64,000 nt of DNA, from the NCBI GenBank assembly GCA_964537395.1, contig CAZIBN010000010.1:1-64000 (forward strand), in the 5' to 3' direction. The notes beneath the pieces were generated by a model, which worked only from the letters and a program-made list of their open reading frames with translations, was not told the origin of the DNA and did no database searches. The stretch comes from GWA2-66-18 sp964537395 (GTDB taxonomy: Bacteria > Elusimicrobiota > Elusimicrobia > UBA1565 > UBA9628). The position numbers and the translations under genes are program-made. Shown piece after piece: positions 15,026-22,688 of the stretch; within the stretch, counting starts at the first letter, position 1; the number at the start of each line of letters is the position of its first letter.

Positions 15026-17152
15026 ATGCCATCCTCACCGCGGAAGGTCACGCCGGGCCGCTTCCATCCTCTCGGCGCCACGTTGACCCCCGAGGGCGTC
15101 AACTTCGCGCTCTACTCCGAGAGGGCCGAGGGAGTCGACCTCCTGCTCTTCGACCGCCCGGACAGCGAGCCGGCCGAGGTCATCACGCTGCGGGCGCGCG
15201 ACAGGTTCGTGTGGCACGCTTTGGTCCACGGCCTCAAGGCCGGCCAGCTGTACGGCTATCGCGTCCGCGGGCCGTGGCATCCCGAGAAGGGGCTGCGCTT
15301 CAACCCGGCGAAGGTCCTCCTCGATCCGTACGCCAAGGCGGTCACCGGGAAGTTCCACAACCGCGAGAACATCCTGCTCGCCTACGACCCGCTTTCCCAG
15401 CACCGAGACCTGTCCCAGGACACCCGCGACAACGCCGCGCATGTTCCCAAAGGCATCGTCGTCGACGACCGCTTCGACTGGCAAGGCGTCGTGCCGCCGG
15501 ATCTCGCGCTCGACAGCCTGATCATCTACGAGGTCCATCTCAAGGGCTTCACGGCGCACCCCAGCGCGGGCGTCAAGAGCCCGGGAACCTACGAGGGCTT
15601 CATCGAGAAGATCCCCCATCTCAAGCGCCTCGGCGTCAACGCCGTCGAGCTCCTGCCGATCCACGAGATATTCTCCGAGGATTTCCTGCTGAACAAGGGC
15701 CGCGTCAACTACTGGGGCTACAACACCGCGTCCTTCTTCGCCCCGGAGTCCTCCTACTCCTCGGGCCGGACGCCGGGCGGCCAGGTCGCCGAGTTCAAGA
15801 CCATGGTGCGAGAGCTGCACCGCGCCGGCATCGAGGTCATTCTCGACGTCGTCTACAACCACACGGCCGAGGGCAGCGAGCTGGGCTCGACCATGTCCTG
15901 GCGGGGCATCGACAACACCACCTACTACTCGCTGTGCGGCCCGCCCGGGATGGAAGGCCGCCACTATCTGAACCACACCGGCTGCGGCAACAGCCTGAAC
16001 GCATCCCATCCGGCCGTGATCCGGATGATCATGGACTCCCTGCGCTACTGGACCGAGGTGATGCACGTCGACGGCTTCCGCTTCGACCTCGCCTCCGTGC
16101 TCGGCCGCGACGGCGGGGGCTTCCGCTCGAACGCCTCCTTCTTCGACGCCGTGTCGCAGGACCCCGTCCTGAGCCGGGTGAAGCTGATCGCCGAGCCCTG
16201 GGACCTGGGCACCTATCAGGTCGGGAACTTCCCGGCGGACTGGTCCGAGTGGAACGGGCGGTTCCGCGACACGGCGCGCCGCTTCATCAAGGGCGACGCC
16301 GGGATGCTCCGGGAGATCGGCTGGCGCCTGTCCGGCTCCGCGGATCTCTACGCCGACGACGGCCGCTCGGCCAGCAACAGCATCAACTTCACCACGTGCC
16401 ACGACGGCTTCACGCTGCACGACCTCGTCTCCTACAACGGTAAGAACAACCATGCCAACGGCGAGGACAACCGCGACGGCACCGATGACAACCACTCCTG
16501 GAACTGCGGCGCCGAAGGCCCGACCGACGATCCGGCGGTGCTCCGCCTGCGCCGGCAGATCGCCAAGAACCACATCTGCCTTCTCCTCTTCTCCTCCGGG
16601 ACTCCCATGCTCCTCGGCGGCGACGAGTTCCTCCGCACGCAGCAGGGAAACAACAACGGCTATTGCCAGGACAACCACCTCAGCTGGTTCGACTGGGACC
16701 TTCTGGAGAAGAACGCCGATTTCTTCGAGTTCTGCCGCAAGGCTATCGCGCTGACCCACGCCTGCCCCTCGCTGCAGAGGCGCAAGTTCCTCACCGGCAC
16801 TGATCCCGACGGGAACCTCATGCCGGACGTGGCGTGGTACGGCCCCGATCTAGGCCCCCCGCAGTGGGGCGACCCGAACGCCCGAACGCTGTGCCATCTG
16901 CTCGATGAGCCGCTCTACTTCATCAATAACCACGGGCACGAGGTCAAGACCGTGGCGCTTCCTTCGCCCGGCAAGGGGCTGAGGTGGCACCGAGTCATCG
17001 ACACGAGCCTGGACAGCCCCGTTGATTTCGCCGAGCCCGGTGAGGAGGTCCCGCTCGACCCCGGAGACCGCTACATCGCCAACCCGCGGAGCGTGGTCGT
17101 GCTGTCGGGGCTCCAGGCGCCGGCGTCGGGCTCCGCTGAAAAAGTGCTATAA
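15026..17152 (+). CDS. glgX: Glycogen debranching enzyme GlgX
   Basis: 708 residues, the usual GlgX/isoamylase length. An N-terminal CBM48 (about 10-120) is followed by a GH13_11 catalytic barrel. Barrel motifs are DVVYNHTAEG, DGFRFDLAS (nucleophile Asp, about 355), LIAEPWD (acid Glu, about 390) and TTCHDGFTLHDLVSYNG (about 455-471). It hydrolyses alpha-1,6 branches of limit dextrin in glycogen breakdown. It stands alone here; the branching enzyme and amylomaltase are about 23 kb away. The TATAAT of the downstream small RNA overlaps its stop codon. Confidence 0.95.
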   Translation: MPSSPRKVTPGRFHPLGATLTPEGVNFALYSERAEGVDLLLFDRPDSEPAEVITLRARDRFVWHALVHGLKAGQLYGYRVRGPWHPEKGLRFNPAKVLLDPYAKAVTGKFHNRENILLAYDPLSQHRDLSQDTRDNAAHVPKGIVVDDRFDWQGVVPPDLALDSLIIYEVHLKGFTAHPSAGVKSPGTYEGFIEKIPHLKRLGVNAVELLPIHEIFSEDFLLNKGRVNYWGYNTASFFAPESSYSSGRTPGGQVAEFKTMVRELHRAGIEVILDVVYNHTAEGSELGSTMSWRGIDNTTYYSLCGPPGMEGRHYLNHTGCGNSLNASHPAVIRMIMDSLRYWTEVMHVDGFRFDLASVLGRDGGGFRSNASFFDAVSQDPVLSRVKLIAEPWDLGTYQVGNFPADWSEWNGRFRDTARRFIKGDAGMLREIGWRLSGSADLYADDGRSASNSINFTTCHDGFTLHDLVSYNGKNNHANGEDNRDGTDDNHSWNCGAEGPTDDPAVLRLRRQIAKNHICLLLFSSGTPMLLGGDEFLRTQQGNNNGYCQDNHLSWFDWDLLEKNADFFEFCRKAIALTHACPSLQRRKFLTGTDPDGNLMPDVAWYGPDLGPPQWGDPNARTLCHLLDEPLYFINNHGHEVKTVALPSPGKGLRWHRVIDTSLDSPVDFAEPGEEVPLDPGDRYIANPRSVVVLSGLQAPASGSAEKVL

Positions 17153-17153
17153 T
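17145..17153 (+). promoter_or_regulatory. Extended -10 promoter of small RNA copy 1
   Basis: TGCTATAAT, identical to the -10 of the second RNA copy at 32298-32306 (minus). It overlaps the glgX stop codon. No good -35 hexamer is seen at 17 bp, as often tolerated with an extended -10. Confidence 0.75.
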
Positions 17154-17159
17154 TACAAC

Positions 17160-17248
17160 ATAAGCCTCGGAATGATTTGGACGAATTCGAACCCGTAACG
17201 AGAAATGTCGGGACCGGCCCTCAGGCTTTGCCTGGGGGTTTCGTGTTT
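17160..17248 (+). ncRNA. Small RNA, copy 1 of a two-copy family
   Basis: A predicted transcript of about 89 nt lies between the TGCTATAAT promoter and a rho-independent terminator (9-bp stem CCCTCAGGC / GCCTGGGGG at 17218-17238, tail TTTCGTGTTT ending at 17248). The core TTCGAACCCGTAAC (17186-17199) plus AGAAATGTCGGGACC (17201-17215) recurs with one mismatched base between the blocks in the minus-strand copy at 32219-32291. The core can form a CCCG/CGGG stem with a 13-nt loop. A 49-aa gene starts 12 nt beyond the tail, so the element could also act as its attenuating leader: GGTTTC at the hairpin end can pair with GAAACC next to that ATG. No known RNA family is recognised. Confidence 0.7.
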
Positions 17249-17259
17249 CAGGAGAAACC

Positions 17260-17409
17260 ATGAAGATCCACATGTACGAGTTCCGCTCCGACAAGAAGAA
17301 GCTCAAGTGCAGCTGCGGCTGGGAGCGGACGCTCAAGTCGGCGGACGCGAAGCTGATCGCGAAGACCTTCACGGACCACCAGGCGACCATGGCGACGAAG
17401 GACGCCTAG
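17260..17409 (+). CDS. 49-aa protein with a CxCGW motif
   Basis: Short gene with a good ribosome binding site (AGGAG, 6 nt before ATG). The product has a basic N-terminus, the pair C18-x-C20 followed by G-W (CSCGW), and a helical C-terminal half ending in HQATMATKDA. The single Cys pair resembles half of a zinc ribbon, so zinc binding might need a dimer. It contains no membrane segment. It lies directly behind the small-RNA terminator and just before the convergent exported-protein gene ending at 17419. Function unknown. Confidence 0.65.
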   Translation: MKIHMYEFRSDKKKLKCSCGWERTLKSADAKLIAKTFTDHQATMATKDA

Positions 17410-17418
17410 CCTTGGAGG

Positions 17419-18315
17419 TCAGTCGACGGCGGGATTGGCGGGATCCGGCTCCAGGTCGTTGAGGCTGATGTCGAAGCGCACGGTCTCCCCCCCGCGCGTG
17501 AACGAGAAGCAGCCGCTCTTGTTCGCGCTGAAGTTGAAGCCGGCGCCCCACCAATAGAATCCAGGCACCTCGCCCACCGTGTTGGCCGAGCTCCCCGGAT
17601 TCTGATACACCGTGAGCGGAGCGTTCGCCGTGATGGGGCCCGCGATGTTGCGCGTCTTGTGGCGCCACCGGATGCGCTCGTCGTCGAGAACGGTGCGGCG
17701 GTCCTCCTTGAGCGACTTGAGCTGCTCGGCGGTGTGGTAGAAGATGTGCACCGCGGGATCCGACAGCACGTCCGTGTAGAACCGGGACTTCTCGGCCGTC
17801 GGATATCGCTCGTACTTCCTGCGATACAGCGCCTCCGGGATCAGGAGATGCGAATGGCCCATGTCGGGGAAGAACACCGCGTCGATGTAGTCCTTCTCGA
17901 AGGCGGCCTCGATGTGCCGCGCCAGGGCCTTGATCAGGATCTCGGGCACGGCGACGGGGCCGCCGAACTCAGGAGGATTGGGGAGCTCGTAGCGGCCCTT
18001 CCCGGCGTTGAAGTAGGCGCGGAGCTTGAGCCGCTTGTCCGAGGCGTACAGCTTCTCGTAAAGCTCCATCATCTCGGGCATGGTCAGCCCCCAGCGCACG
18101 TCGGAGGAGTACAGCTTCGGCTCGGCGGGAGTCTCCGGGGCGCACGTCGCGGCGGAGACGGCGGCCGGCTCGGGCTTGGCCTGGGCGGCCTTGGCCTGCG
18201 AGACGCTTCGCTTCATGCGTCCGGCCGCCTCGCGCACCTCAGACTCGAGAGCGCCGTCCTGGGCGCGGCCTGATAGCGGCGTGAGAAGAAGGGCGGCGAG
18301 CAACGCGGTTCGCAT
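17419..18315 (-). CDS. Exported protein of unknown function
   Basis: 298 residues. The start MRTALLAALLLTPLSG is chosen for its signal peptide (cleavage after SGRA-Q, about residue 17); the frame is open 14 codons further upstream. The mature part has an Ala-rich helical linker and then a folded domain rich in Tyr/His (AVFFPDMGHSHLLIPEALY at about 160-178, IFYHTAEQL about 205). It ends in a beta-rich C-terminus (FYWWGAGFNFSANKSGCFSF). The Asp/His content would suit a metal site, but I recognise no family. It follows the exported gene 18368-19636 on the same strand by about 50 bp. Confidence 0.7.
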   Translation of the reverse strand: MRTALLAALLLTPLSGRAQDGALESEVREAAGRMKRSVSQAKAAQAKPEPAAVSAATCAPETPAEPKLYSSDVRWGLTMPEMMELYEKLYASDKRLKLRAYFNAGKGRYELPNPPEFGGPVAVPEILIKALARHIEAAFEKDYIDAVFFPDMGHSHLLIPEALYRRKYERYPTAEKSRFYTDVLSDPAVHIFYHTAEQLKSLKEDRRTVLDDERIRWRHKTRNIAGPITANAPLTVYQNPGSSANTVGEVPGFYWWGAGFNFSANKSGCFSFTRGGETVRFDISLNDLEPDPANPAVD

Positions 18316-18367
18316 GAGGGGTTCTCCGGTCCGGTCACCGCTAGGGTGACCCCTCAACGGCGGAATT

Positions 18368-19636
18368 TCAAGGGCAAGCCAGAAAGATCGAGGCTCCGAG
18401 GATCGACGCGCCTCCCGGAGGCTCGTAATTCCCCGCTCCCGAATAGATCTCGACCCAGTTGAACGTGCGCTGCATGCACCACTTCGAGCCGGGCAGCGAG
18501 AAGGCGATCTGGCCGCTGCGGTAGCGGCTCAGAGGAATGCCGAGGCCGTTCTTCTCGATGGTCCAGCCGGCCGCGTCCATGGTCGCGGCGGCGACCTTGG
18601 CCTCGGGATAGATGCGCGCCACGGCCTTGGCCGCGGCCTTCTCCAGCGCGGCGTCGCGCCCTCCGCCCGCGGGGAACTTGACCTGGGGCGCGGCCGCGTC
18701 CACCTTGGCCTGAAGCTCCTTGAGCCAGCCCCCCACCGCTCCCCCGTCCTTGGCGCCGGAGCCCACGCCGCTCGCCGCATTGTCGGCGGCCTGCGCCTTC
18801 GCCAGCTTATCGAAATAGTCCTTGGGATCGAGGAGCATCGCCGCGACCCAGGGGTCCATCGCCGGGCGCTGGGCCGAATATTTTTTCAAGAGCTCGGGAA
18901 GCACTAACGGGACGTTGCCGTAGCCCTCGACGTGTACGCTCCGGTTGCCGGCCGCGCGACCGAGAAGCTCCGCGCGGTTACGGGCGATCCAGCACCAGTT
19001 GTCGGCGCTCTGCGAGAAGGAGGCGGGGATGGCGACGCCGCCCACGCGCTGGTACTGCCCCCCGGAGGAGGCGGGCGGCGCGGGAGGGTTCTTCCCCGCG
19101 TCGGGGAATTTCTCGCCGCAAAGCTTTTCAACCTTGGCCATGTCGTCGGCGAGCGCACGGACCTCCTCGGGCTTCCTGCCGTTGAAGACGTCGGCCGCGG
19201 GATCGAAGTGCGCCGCGGCGAGCGTGAAGAGGCCGCGCTCGTACGGCTTCACCTCGGCAAGGAACGGCCCCAGAACGGCCGCGCCCGCGCCTGCGCCCTG
19301 TATCTTCGTCTTGAGCTCCGCCAGATAATCCTTCCAGGCGACCAGCTCGTCATGGCACTCCTTGAGCTGAGGATCGGTCCAGTCCAGCTCCCCCTTGGGA
19401 ACCTGGCCCAGCTGAGCGTTGGCGCGCAGGAAGTAGTCCCCGACGCTGTTGTAGTGGGCGATCGCCGCCTTGACCTCGAGCGGGGAGACCTCCTTGCCCT
19501 CATAATGCTTGCGTCCGGCCGATCTCACGGTCCGCGCCGCATCTCCGCAGCGGTTCTGCGCCATCCTCGTCGCGGCCTCCGTCGCCTCCGCCGCCGCCAG
19601 CGACAGTACCAGCGCGCACAAAATCATCTTACCCAT
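18368..19636 (-). CDS. Exported protein of unknown function
   Basis: 422 residues. The start MGKMILCALVLSLAAA is supported by AAAGGAG about 7 nt upstream; the frame continues upstream without such support. The signal peptide is cleaved near ATEAA. A helical N-terminal half (about 25-190) includes repeated Leu/Glu heptads. After a Gly/Pro linker comes ADNWCWIARNRAELLGR (about 225), a Cys-Trp context that recalls papain-fold active-site helices. No matching His/Asp could be assigned, so no protease call is made. The C-terminus has WCMQRTFNWVEIY. Confidence 0.68.
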   Translation of the reverse strand: MGKMILCALVLSLAAAEATEAATRMAQNRCGDAARTVRSAGRKHYEGKEVSPLEVKAAIAHYNSVGDYFLRANAQLGQVPKGELDWTDPQLKECHDELVAWKDYLAELKTKIQGAGAGAAVLGPFLAEVKPYERGLFTLAAAHFDPAADVFNGRKPEEVRALADDMAKVEKLCGEKFPDAGKNPPAPPASSGGQYQRVGGVAIPASFSQSADNWCWIARNRAELLGRAAGNRSVHVEGYGNVPLVLPELLKKYSAQRPAMDPWVAAMLLDPKDYFDKLAKAQAADNAASGVGSGAKDGGAVGGWLKELQAKVDAAAPQVKFPAGGGRDAALEKAAAKAVARIYPEAKVAAATMDAAGWTIEKNGLGIPLSRYRSGQIAFSLPGSKWCMQRTFNWVEIYSGAGNYEPPGGASILGASIFLACP

Positions 19637-19760
19637 GATCTCTCCTTTTCCCGGTTGGACTGTAGCCCCGATAGGGAGATTTGTCCAGGCCAAATCCGGC
19701 ACACGGCCAGGAGCCAGGCGCTGATTTACAACACCGGGGCAAAGATGACACGATAGGCTG

Positions 19761-20360
19761 ATGAGAACCATCGGTATGCTCGCCGTGCTCGCGCTGGCCG
19801 CGTGCTCGTGGCCGCAGCGGCGGGCGCCGGAGGGCGCCGCCGCGCAGGACGCCTTCTGGCGGGATCTGTCCGCGCTGTGCGGGCGAGCCTTCGAGGGCCG
19901 GATCGCCGCCAACTCGGGAGGAGGCGCCGGGCCAGATCCTTTCGACGGCAAGAGGCTGGTGATGCACGCGAGGGAATGCTCCGCCGGAGAGATCCGAGTG
20001 CCCTTCCACGTGGGCGAGGACCGCTCGCGAACCTGGGTGTTCACGCGCACTCCGGCGGGACTGCGCCTGAAGCACGATCATCGCCACGCGGACGGATCCG
20101 ACGACAAGATGACGATGTACGGCGGCGACACCGCCGGGCCGGGCGCGCCGCAGCGGCAGGACTTCCCCGCCGACGAGAGCTCGCGCGCGATGTTCGTGAG
20201 CGGCGGCATCCCCCAGTCGGCCGCCAACATCTGGGTCGTGGGCCTGACGCCGGGAAAGATCTACAGCTATGGCCTCAACCGGCCGGGCCGCGAGTTCAGG
20301 ATCGATTTTGACCTGTCGAAAGAGATCGCGCCTCCGCCGCCGCCTTGGGGCGCGAAGTGA
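19761..20360 (+). CDS. Putative lipoprotein
   Basis: 199 residues. The lipobox LAAC (Cys 15) follows a short hydrophobic segment, so the mature protein should be lipid-anchored. The rest has an AFWRDLSALCGRAFEGRI helix, several acidic/His motifs (HDHRHADGSDD, about 100-110) and a proline-rich C-terminus. Similar small lipoproteins occur in proteobacteria with no assigned function. Its TGA overlaps the GTG start of the carbonic anhydrase gene (GTGA), so the two are translated together. Confidence 0.72.
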   Translation: MRTIGMLAVLALAACSWPQRRAPEGAAAQDAFWRDLSALCGRAFEGRIAANSGGGAGPDPFDGKRLVMHARECSAGEIRVPFHVGEDRSRTWVFTRTPAGLRLKHDHRHADGSDDKMTMYGGDTAGPGAPQRQDFPADESSRAMFVSGGIPQSAANIWVVGLTPGKIYSYGLNRPGREFRIDFDLSKEIAPPPPPWGAK

Positions 20361-20980
20361 GCGAGGCCCTGATCCGCGGCCACCGCAAGTTCCGCCAGGA
20401 GTACGTGGGCAGCGAGCGAGAGTTCCTCAAGTGCCTCGCGAGCGAGGGCCAGAGCCCAGACGCGCTGTATATCGGCTGCTCGGATTCGCGCGTCGTCCCG
20501 GAGCTGCTGACGAACTCCTCGCCGGGCGCGCTCTTCGTCCTTCGCAACGTCGCCAACCTCGTGCCGGTCTTCAACGCCCCCGATTCGAGCGTGGGCGCCG
20601 CCATCGAGTATGCCGTCAGCCATCTCAAGGTCTCCCACATCATCGTGTGCGGCCACTACGGGTGCGGCGGGGTCAAGGCCGCGCTGGACGGCCTCGACAA
20701 GGTCCGGCATCTCCCGTCGCTCTTCGAATGGCTCGGAGAGGTACGCGCGGCCGCCGAGAACGTGGACCCGGCCCTCGAGCCGGAGCTACGCTGGCGCCGC
20801 GCCGTCGAGGAAAGCGTCGTCTTCCAGCTCGGGAACCTGTCATCGTACTCCGCCGTGGCCGCCGCGCTCTCCGAAGGCCGGCTTAAGATCCACGGCTGGG
20901 TGTACGACCTTCACAGCGCCGAGCTGTCGGTGTACGACGCGGACAAGCACGCGTTCGTGCCGGTCAGCGCCCTTATCTAA
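20357..20980 (+). CDS. can: Beta-class carbonic anhydrase
   Basis: 207 residues. The zinc-binding motif CSDSR (about 40-44, with the Asp/Arg dyad) is followed by CGHYGCGG (about 97-104), which supplies His and Cys, as in beta-carbonic anhydrases. It interconverts CO2 and bicarbonate in the cytoplasm, feeding carboxylations such as acetyl-CoA carboxylase. The GTG start is chosen because it overlaps the upstream stop; an in-frame TTG four codons earlier is less likely. The last 8 bp overlap the 3' end of the convergent transposase remnant. Confidence 0.93.
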   Translation: MSEALIRGHRKFRQEYVGSEREFLKCLASEGQSPDALYIGCSDSRVVPELLTNSSPGALFVLRNVANLVPVFNAPDSSVGAAIEYAVSHLKVSHIIVCGHYGCGGVKAALDGLDKVRHLPSLFEWLGEVRAAAENVDPALEPELRWRRAVEESVVFQLGNLSSYSAVAAALSEGRLKIHGWVYDLHSAELSVYDADKHAFVPVSALI

Positions 20981-21566
20981 AAAGCGGCATCTGCGCCTTG
21001 CGCCGCGGCCGAAGGCTCTTGATCCTAACGGTCAAGCGCTGGGCCTGGTTCAAGATCCGCTGGATGACCCGCATGAGACGGTCCGGTATCGAAGCGCCGC
21101 CGGGGACCACGCGACGGCTCACGGCCGGACGGGCGGCGCCGGAGGCGGCCTTGCGCCGGCGCCGGATCTTCCACTCGCGAAGGTCCTCCAGCACCAGGCC
21201 GTGGAGCTCGCTCAAGGTCTCCTCGCCGTATTTCTGGGTGAGACCGGCCAAGGTGCTCGGGCTCGGGAGGCGGTCCTGGCAGCCGATGCCGCAAAAGCTG
21301 CGCCACGGGATGGAGGCCGAGACCTCGAGGACCAAGGCCTCATAGCTGAGCCGGTTCTTGCGCCGCAGATACATCAGCCGCAGATAGGTGGCCACGGACA
21401 AGCCGCGCCGGCCCGTCTTCTCGTTGAAGCGGCTCACGAAAGGCGCCATGAACCGCTCATCGCGCAGGAGCTCATCGACGTATGCCAGGTCCGCGGGAAG
21501 GGCGCGCGACTCCTCCGGGATGATGCTGTCCCAGAGATCCGGACCTTTGGACTTAAGCTGGAGCAT
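20973..21566 (-). pseudogene. Truncated IS transposase (DUF772-type N-terminal part)
   Basis: 197 residues matching the N-terminal region of IS1182/IS5-like transposases: the DUF772-type segment FVSRFNEKTGRRGLSVATYL and LSYEALVLEVSASIPWRSFCG (about 40-95), then an S-T-L-A-G-L-T-Q-K-Y-G helix. The DDE catalytic core that should follow is absent, and the frame ends in a basic tail that overlaps carbonic anhydrase. No flanking terminal inverted repeats are evident. It is most likely a remnant of an insertion next to can. Confidence 0.7.
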
Positions 21567-21593
21567 GGGGCCTCTCGAGTGTACCGAGATAGT

Positions 21594-22040
21594 TTAACAT
21601 GCGGCCACGAGCCAGGCGGGAACGATCTTGAGCGCGAGGAGGCGAAGCTTCGTATTCTCATCAAGGCGCGGGAAGCCCACGACGACGCCGCGGCACAGCG
21701 GGCTGCCGCAGCGGCACGCCAGGCTCCACGCCGGGTCCGGCACGCAGGTGGAGTAGTCGAAGCAGATCTCCGTGCCGGGCGCGATCGGGCGCACCGCCAC
21801 GAGCGTGACGGCGTCGCGCAGGCCCGCGTTGGGGGCGCAGCTGTGGTTGAGGAAGCGCGCCGGAGGATCGACGTAGAGCTGCCGCCCGGGGCCGATGTCC
21901 AGGCAGTGATGCTGGAGGACCCGGCTTTGGGCCTGAGGCGTGGTCATCTCCTCTCCCGTGAAGACCAGGACCGTTTCGCCGGTCGCGTAGGGCCGATCGG
22001 CGAAGACGCCTTGGCCGTGAGCCCCGGAGCGCAGTTCCAT
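21594..22040 (-). CDS. SET-domain protein (putative lysine methyltransferase)
   Basis: 148 residues. Order of motifs: GVFADRPYATGETVLVF (SET-I strand, about 11-27), FLNHSCAPNAG (about 63-73, the NHSC signature contacting SAM), EICFDYST (about 90-97, catalytic Tyr) and a post-SET-like CRCGSPLCRG (about 108-117) with three Cys able to bind zinc. It is compact, as bacterial SET proteins usually are. It would methylate a lysine on a protein using S-adenosylmethionine; the substrate is unknown. It lies between a transposase remnant and a 67-bp palindrome, suggesting a mobile neighbourhood. TGTTGTAAAAT lies just before the start. Confidence 0.85.
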   Translation of the reverse strand: MELRSGAHGQGVFADRPYATGETVLVFTGEEMTTPQAQSRVLQHHCLDIGPGRQLYVDPPARFLNHSCAPNAGLRDAVTLVAVRPIAPGTEICFDYSTCVPDPAWSLACRCGSPLCRGVVVGFPRLDENTKLRLLALKIVPAWLVAAC

Positions 22041-22062
22041 GCCTGGATTTTACAACACGCGA

Positions 22063-22129
22063 GGTGTCAGGCTTACCGGTATTTGCAGTATTTGAAGCCA
22101 ATACTGCAAATACCGGTAAGCCTGACACC
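22063..22129. repeat. Perfect 30-bp inverted repeat with GGTGTCAGGC cap
   Basis: Arms 22063-22092 and 22100-22129 are perfectly complementary over 30 bp, with a 7-nt loop (TGAAGCC). The outermost ten bases are GGTGTCAGGC. The same cap with a different inner sequence forms the palindrome at 41806-41888. It is intergenic between the SET gene and the TPR gene. The cap is of the kind seen at REP/RAYT-associated elements, though no RAYT gene is in the window. Confidence 0.9.
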
Positions 22130-22172
22130 CTCTACCCGCGGCTTTCGTGCTTTACTATTATCTAGCAAGAAC

Positions 22173-22688
22173 ATGAGCACGGAAAAAGAAGAGACGTCCT
22201 GGGCGTCCATCGCGATCCTCGTCGTCGCCGGCCTTGGCGTCGCCGTCCTGGTCTGGCGCAGCTACGAGAGGGACGCGCCGCGGGTCATGACCTACCAGGC
22301 TCCGCCCTCCGCCGCCGTTTCCAGCGCGCCTCAGATCGAGACCCCGCAATCGCTGGGAGCCCTGGCCGACAGCCATCTGGCCGCGCGCCGCTACGACGAG
22401 GCGATCGGCGTCTACCGGAAGATGCTGGCTCTCGCGCCTCAGGACGCCGGCATCTATAACGAGCTCGGGCTGGCGCTCCACTACAAGGGGAGCTCCGAAG
22501 AAGCGGTCGCCGCGCTCAAGAAGGCGACGTCGCTCGACCCGAAGATGCAGCGGGCCTGGCTGAGCATGGGGTTCGTGCTCAAATCGATCGGCCGGGATAA
22601 AGAAGCCGCTACTGCGCTCAAGAAAACCATCGCGCTAGGCCCCGCCACGGCCCAGGGCATCGAAGCCGCGAACATGCTCAAGCGATGA
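22173..22688 (+). CDS. Membrane-anchored TPR protein
   Basis: 171 residues. The N-terminal tail MSTEKEETSW is followed by one membrane segment (IAILVVAGLGVAVLVW, about 12-27) and a Pro/Ala-rich linker. Three TPR units follow (AIGVYRKMLALAPQDAGIY, AVAALKKATSLDPKMQRAW, AATALKKTIALGPATAQ). The TPRs would lie on the periplasmic side if the short basic/acidic tail is inside. TATTAT at 22156-22161 lies 11 nt before the start. The last codons overlap the aldolase ATG (ATGA). Confidence 0.83.
   Translation: MSTEKEETSWASIAILVVAGLGVAVLVWRSYERDAPRVMTYQAPPSAAVSSAPQIETPQSLGALADSHLAARRYDEAIGVYRKMLALAPQDAGIYNELGLALHYKGSSEEAVAALKKATSLDPKMQRAWLSMGFVLKSIGRDKEAATALKKTIALGPATAQGIEAANMLKR

Noticed and set aside
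15035..16759. 574-codon minus-strand ORF opposite glgX
   Set aside because: Low-complexity Val/Ala/Asp/Gly shadow of a clear GH13 gene.
17186..17199. TTCGAACCCG as the T-arm of a tRNA
   Set aside because: No acceptor, D or anticodon arms can be built around it; the second copy has different flanks.
18335..18353. GGTCACC / GGTGACC inverted repeat as a terminator
   Set aside because: Short stem without a T-tract on either strand; listed only here.
18960..19060. Papain-like protease call for the exported protein at 18368-19636
   Set aside because: A Cys-Trp motif is present but no partner His/Asn could be placed with confidence.
20610..22172. Upstream extension of the TPR gene frame across carbonic anhydrase, transposase remnant and palindrome
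   Set aside because: The frame is simply open; the real start at 22173 precedes the membrane segment.
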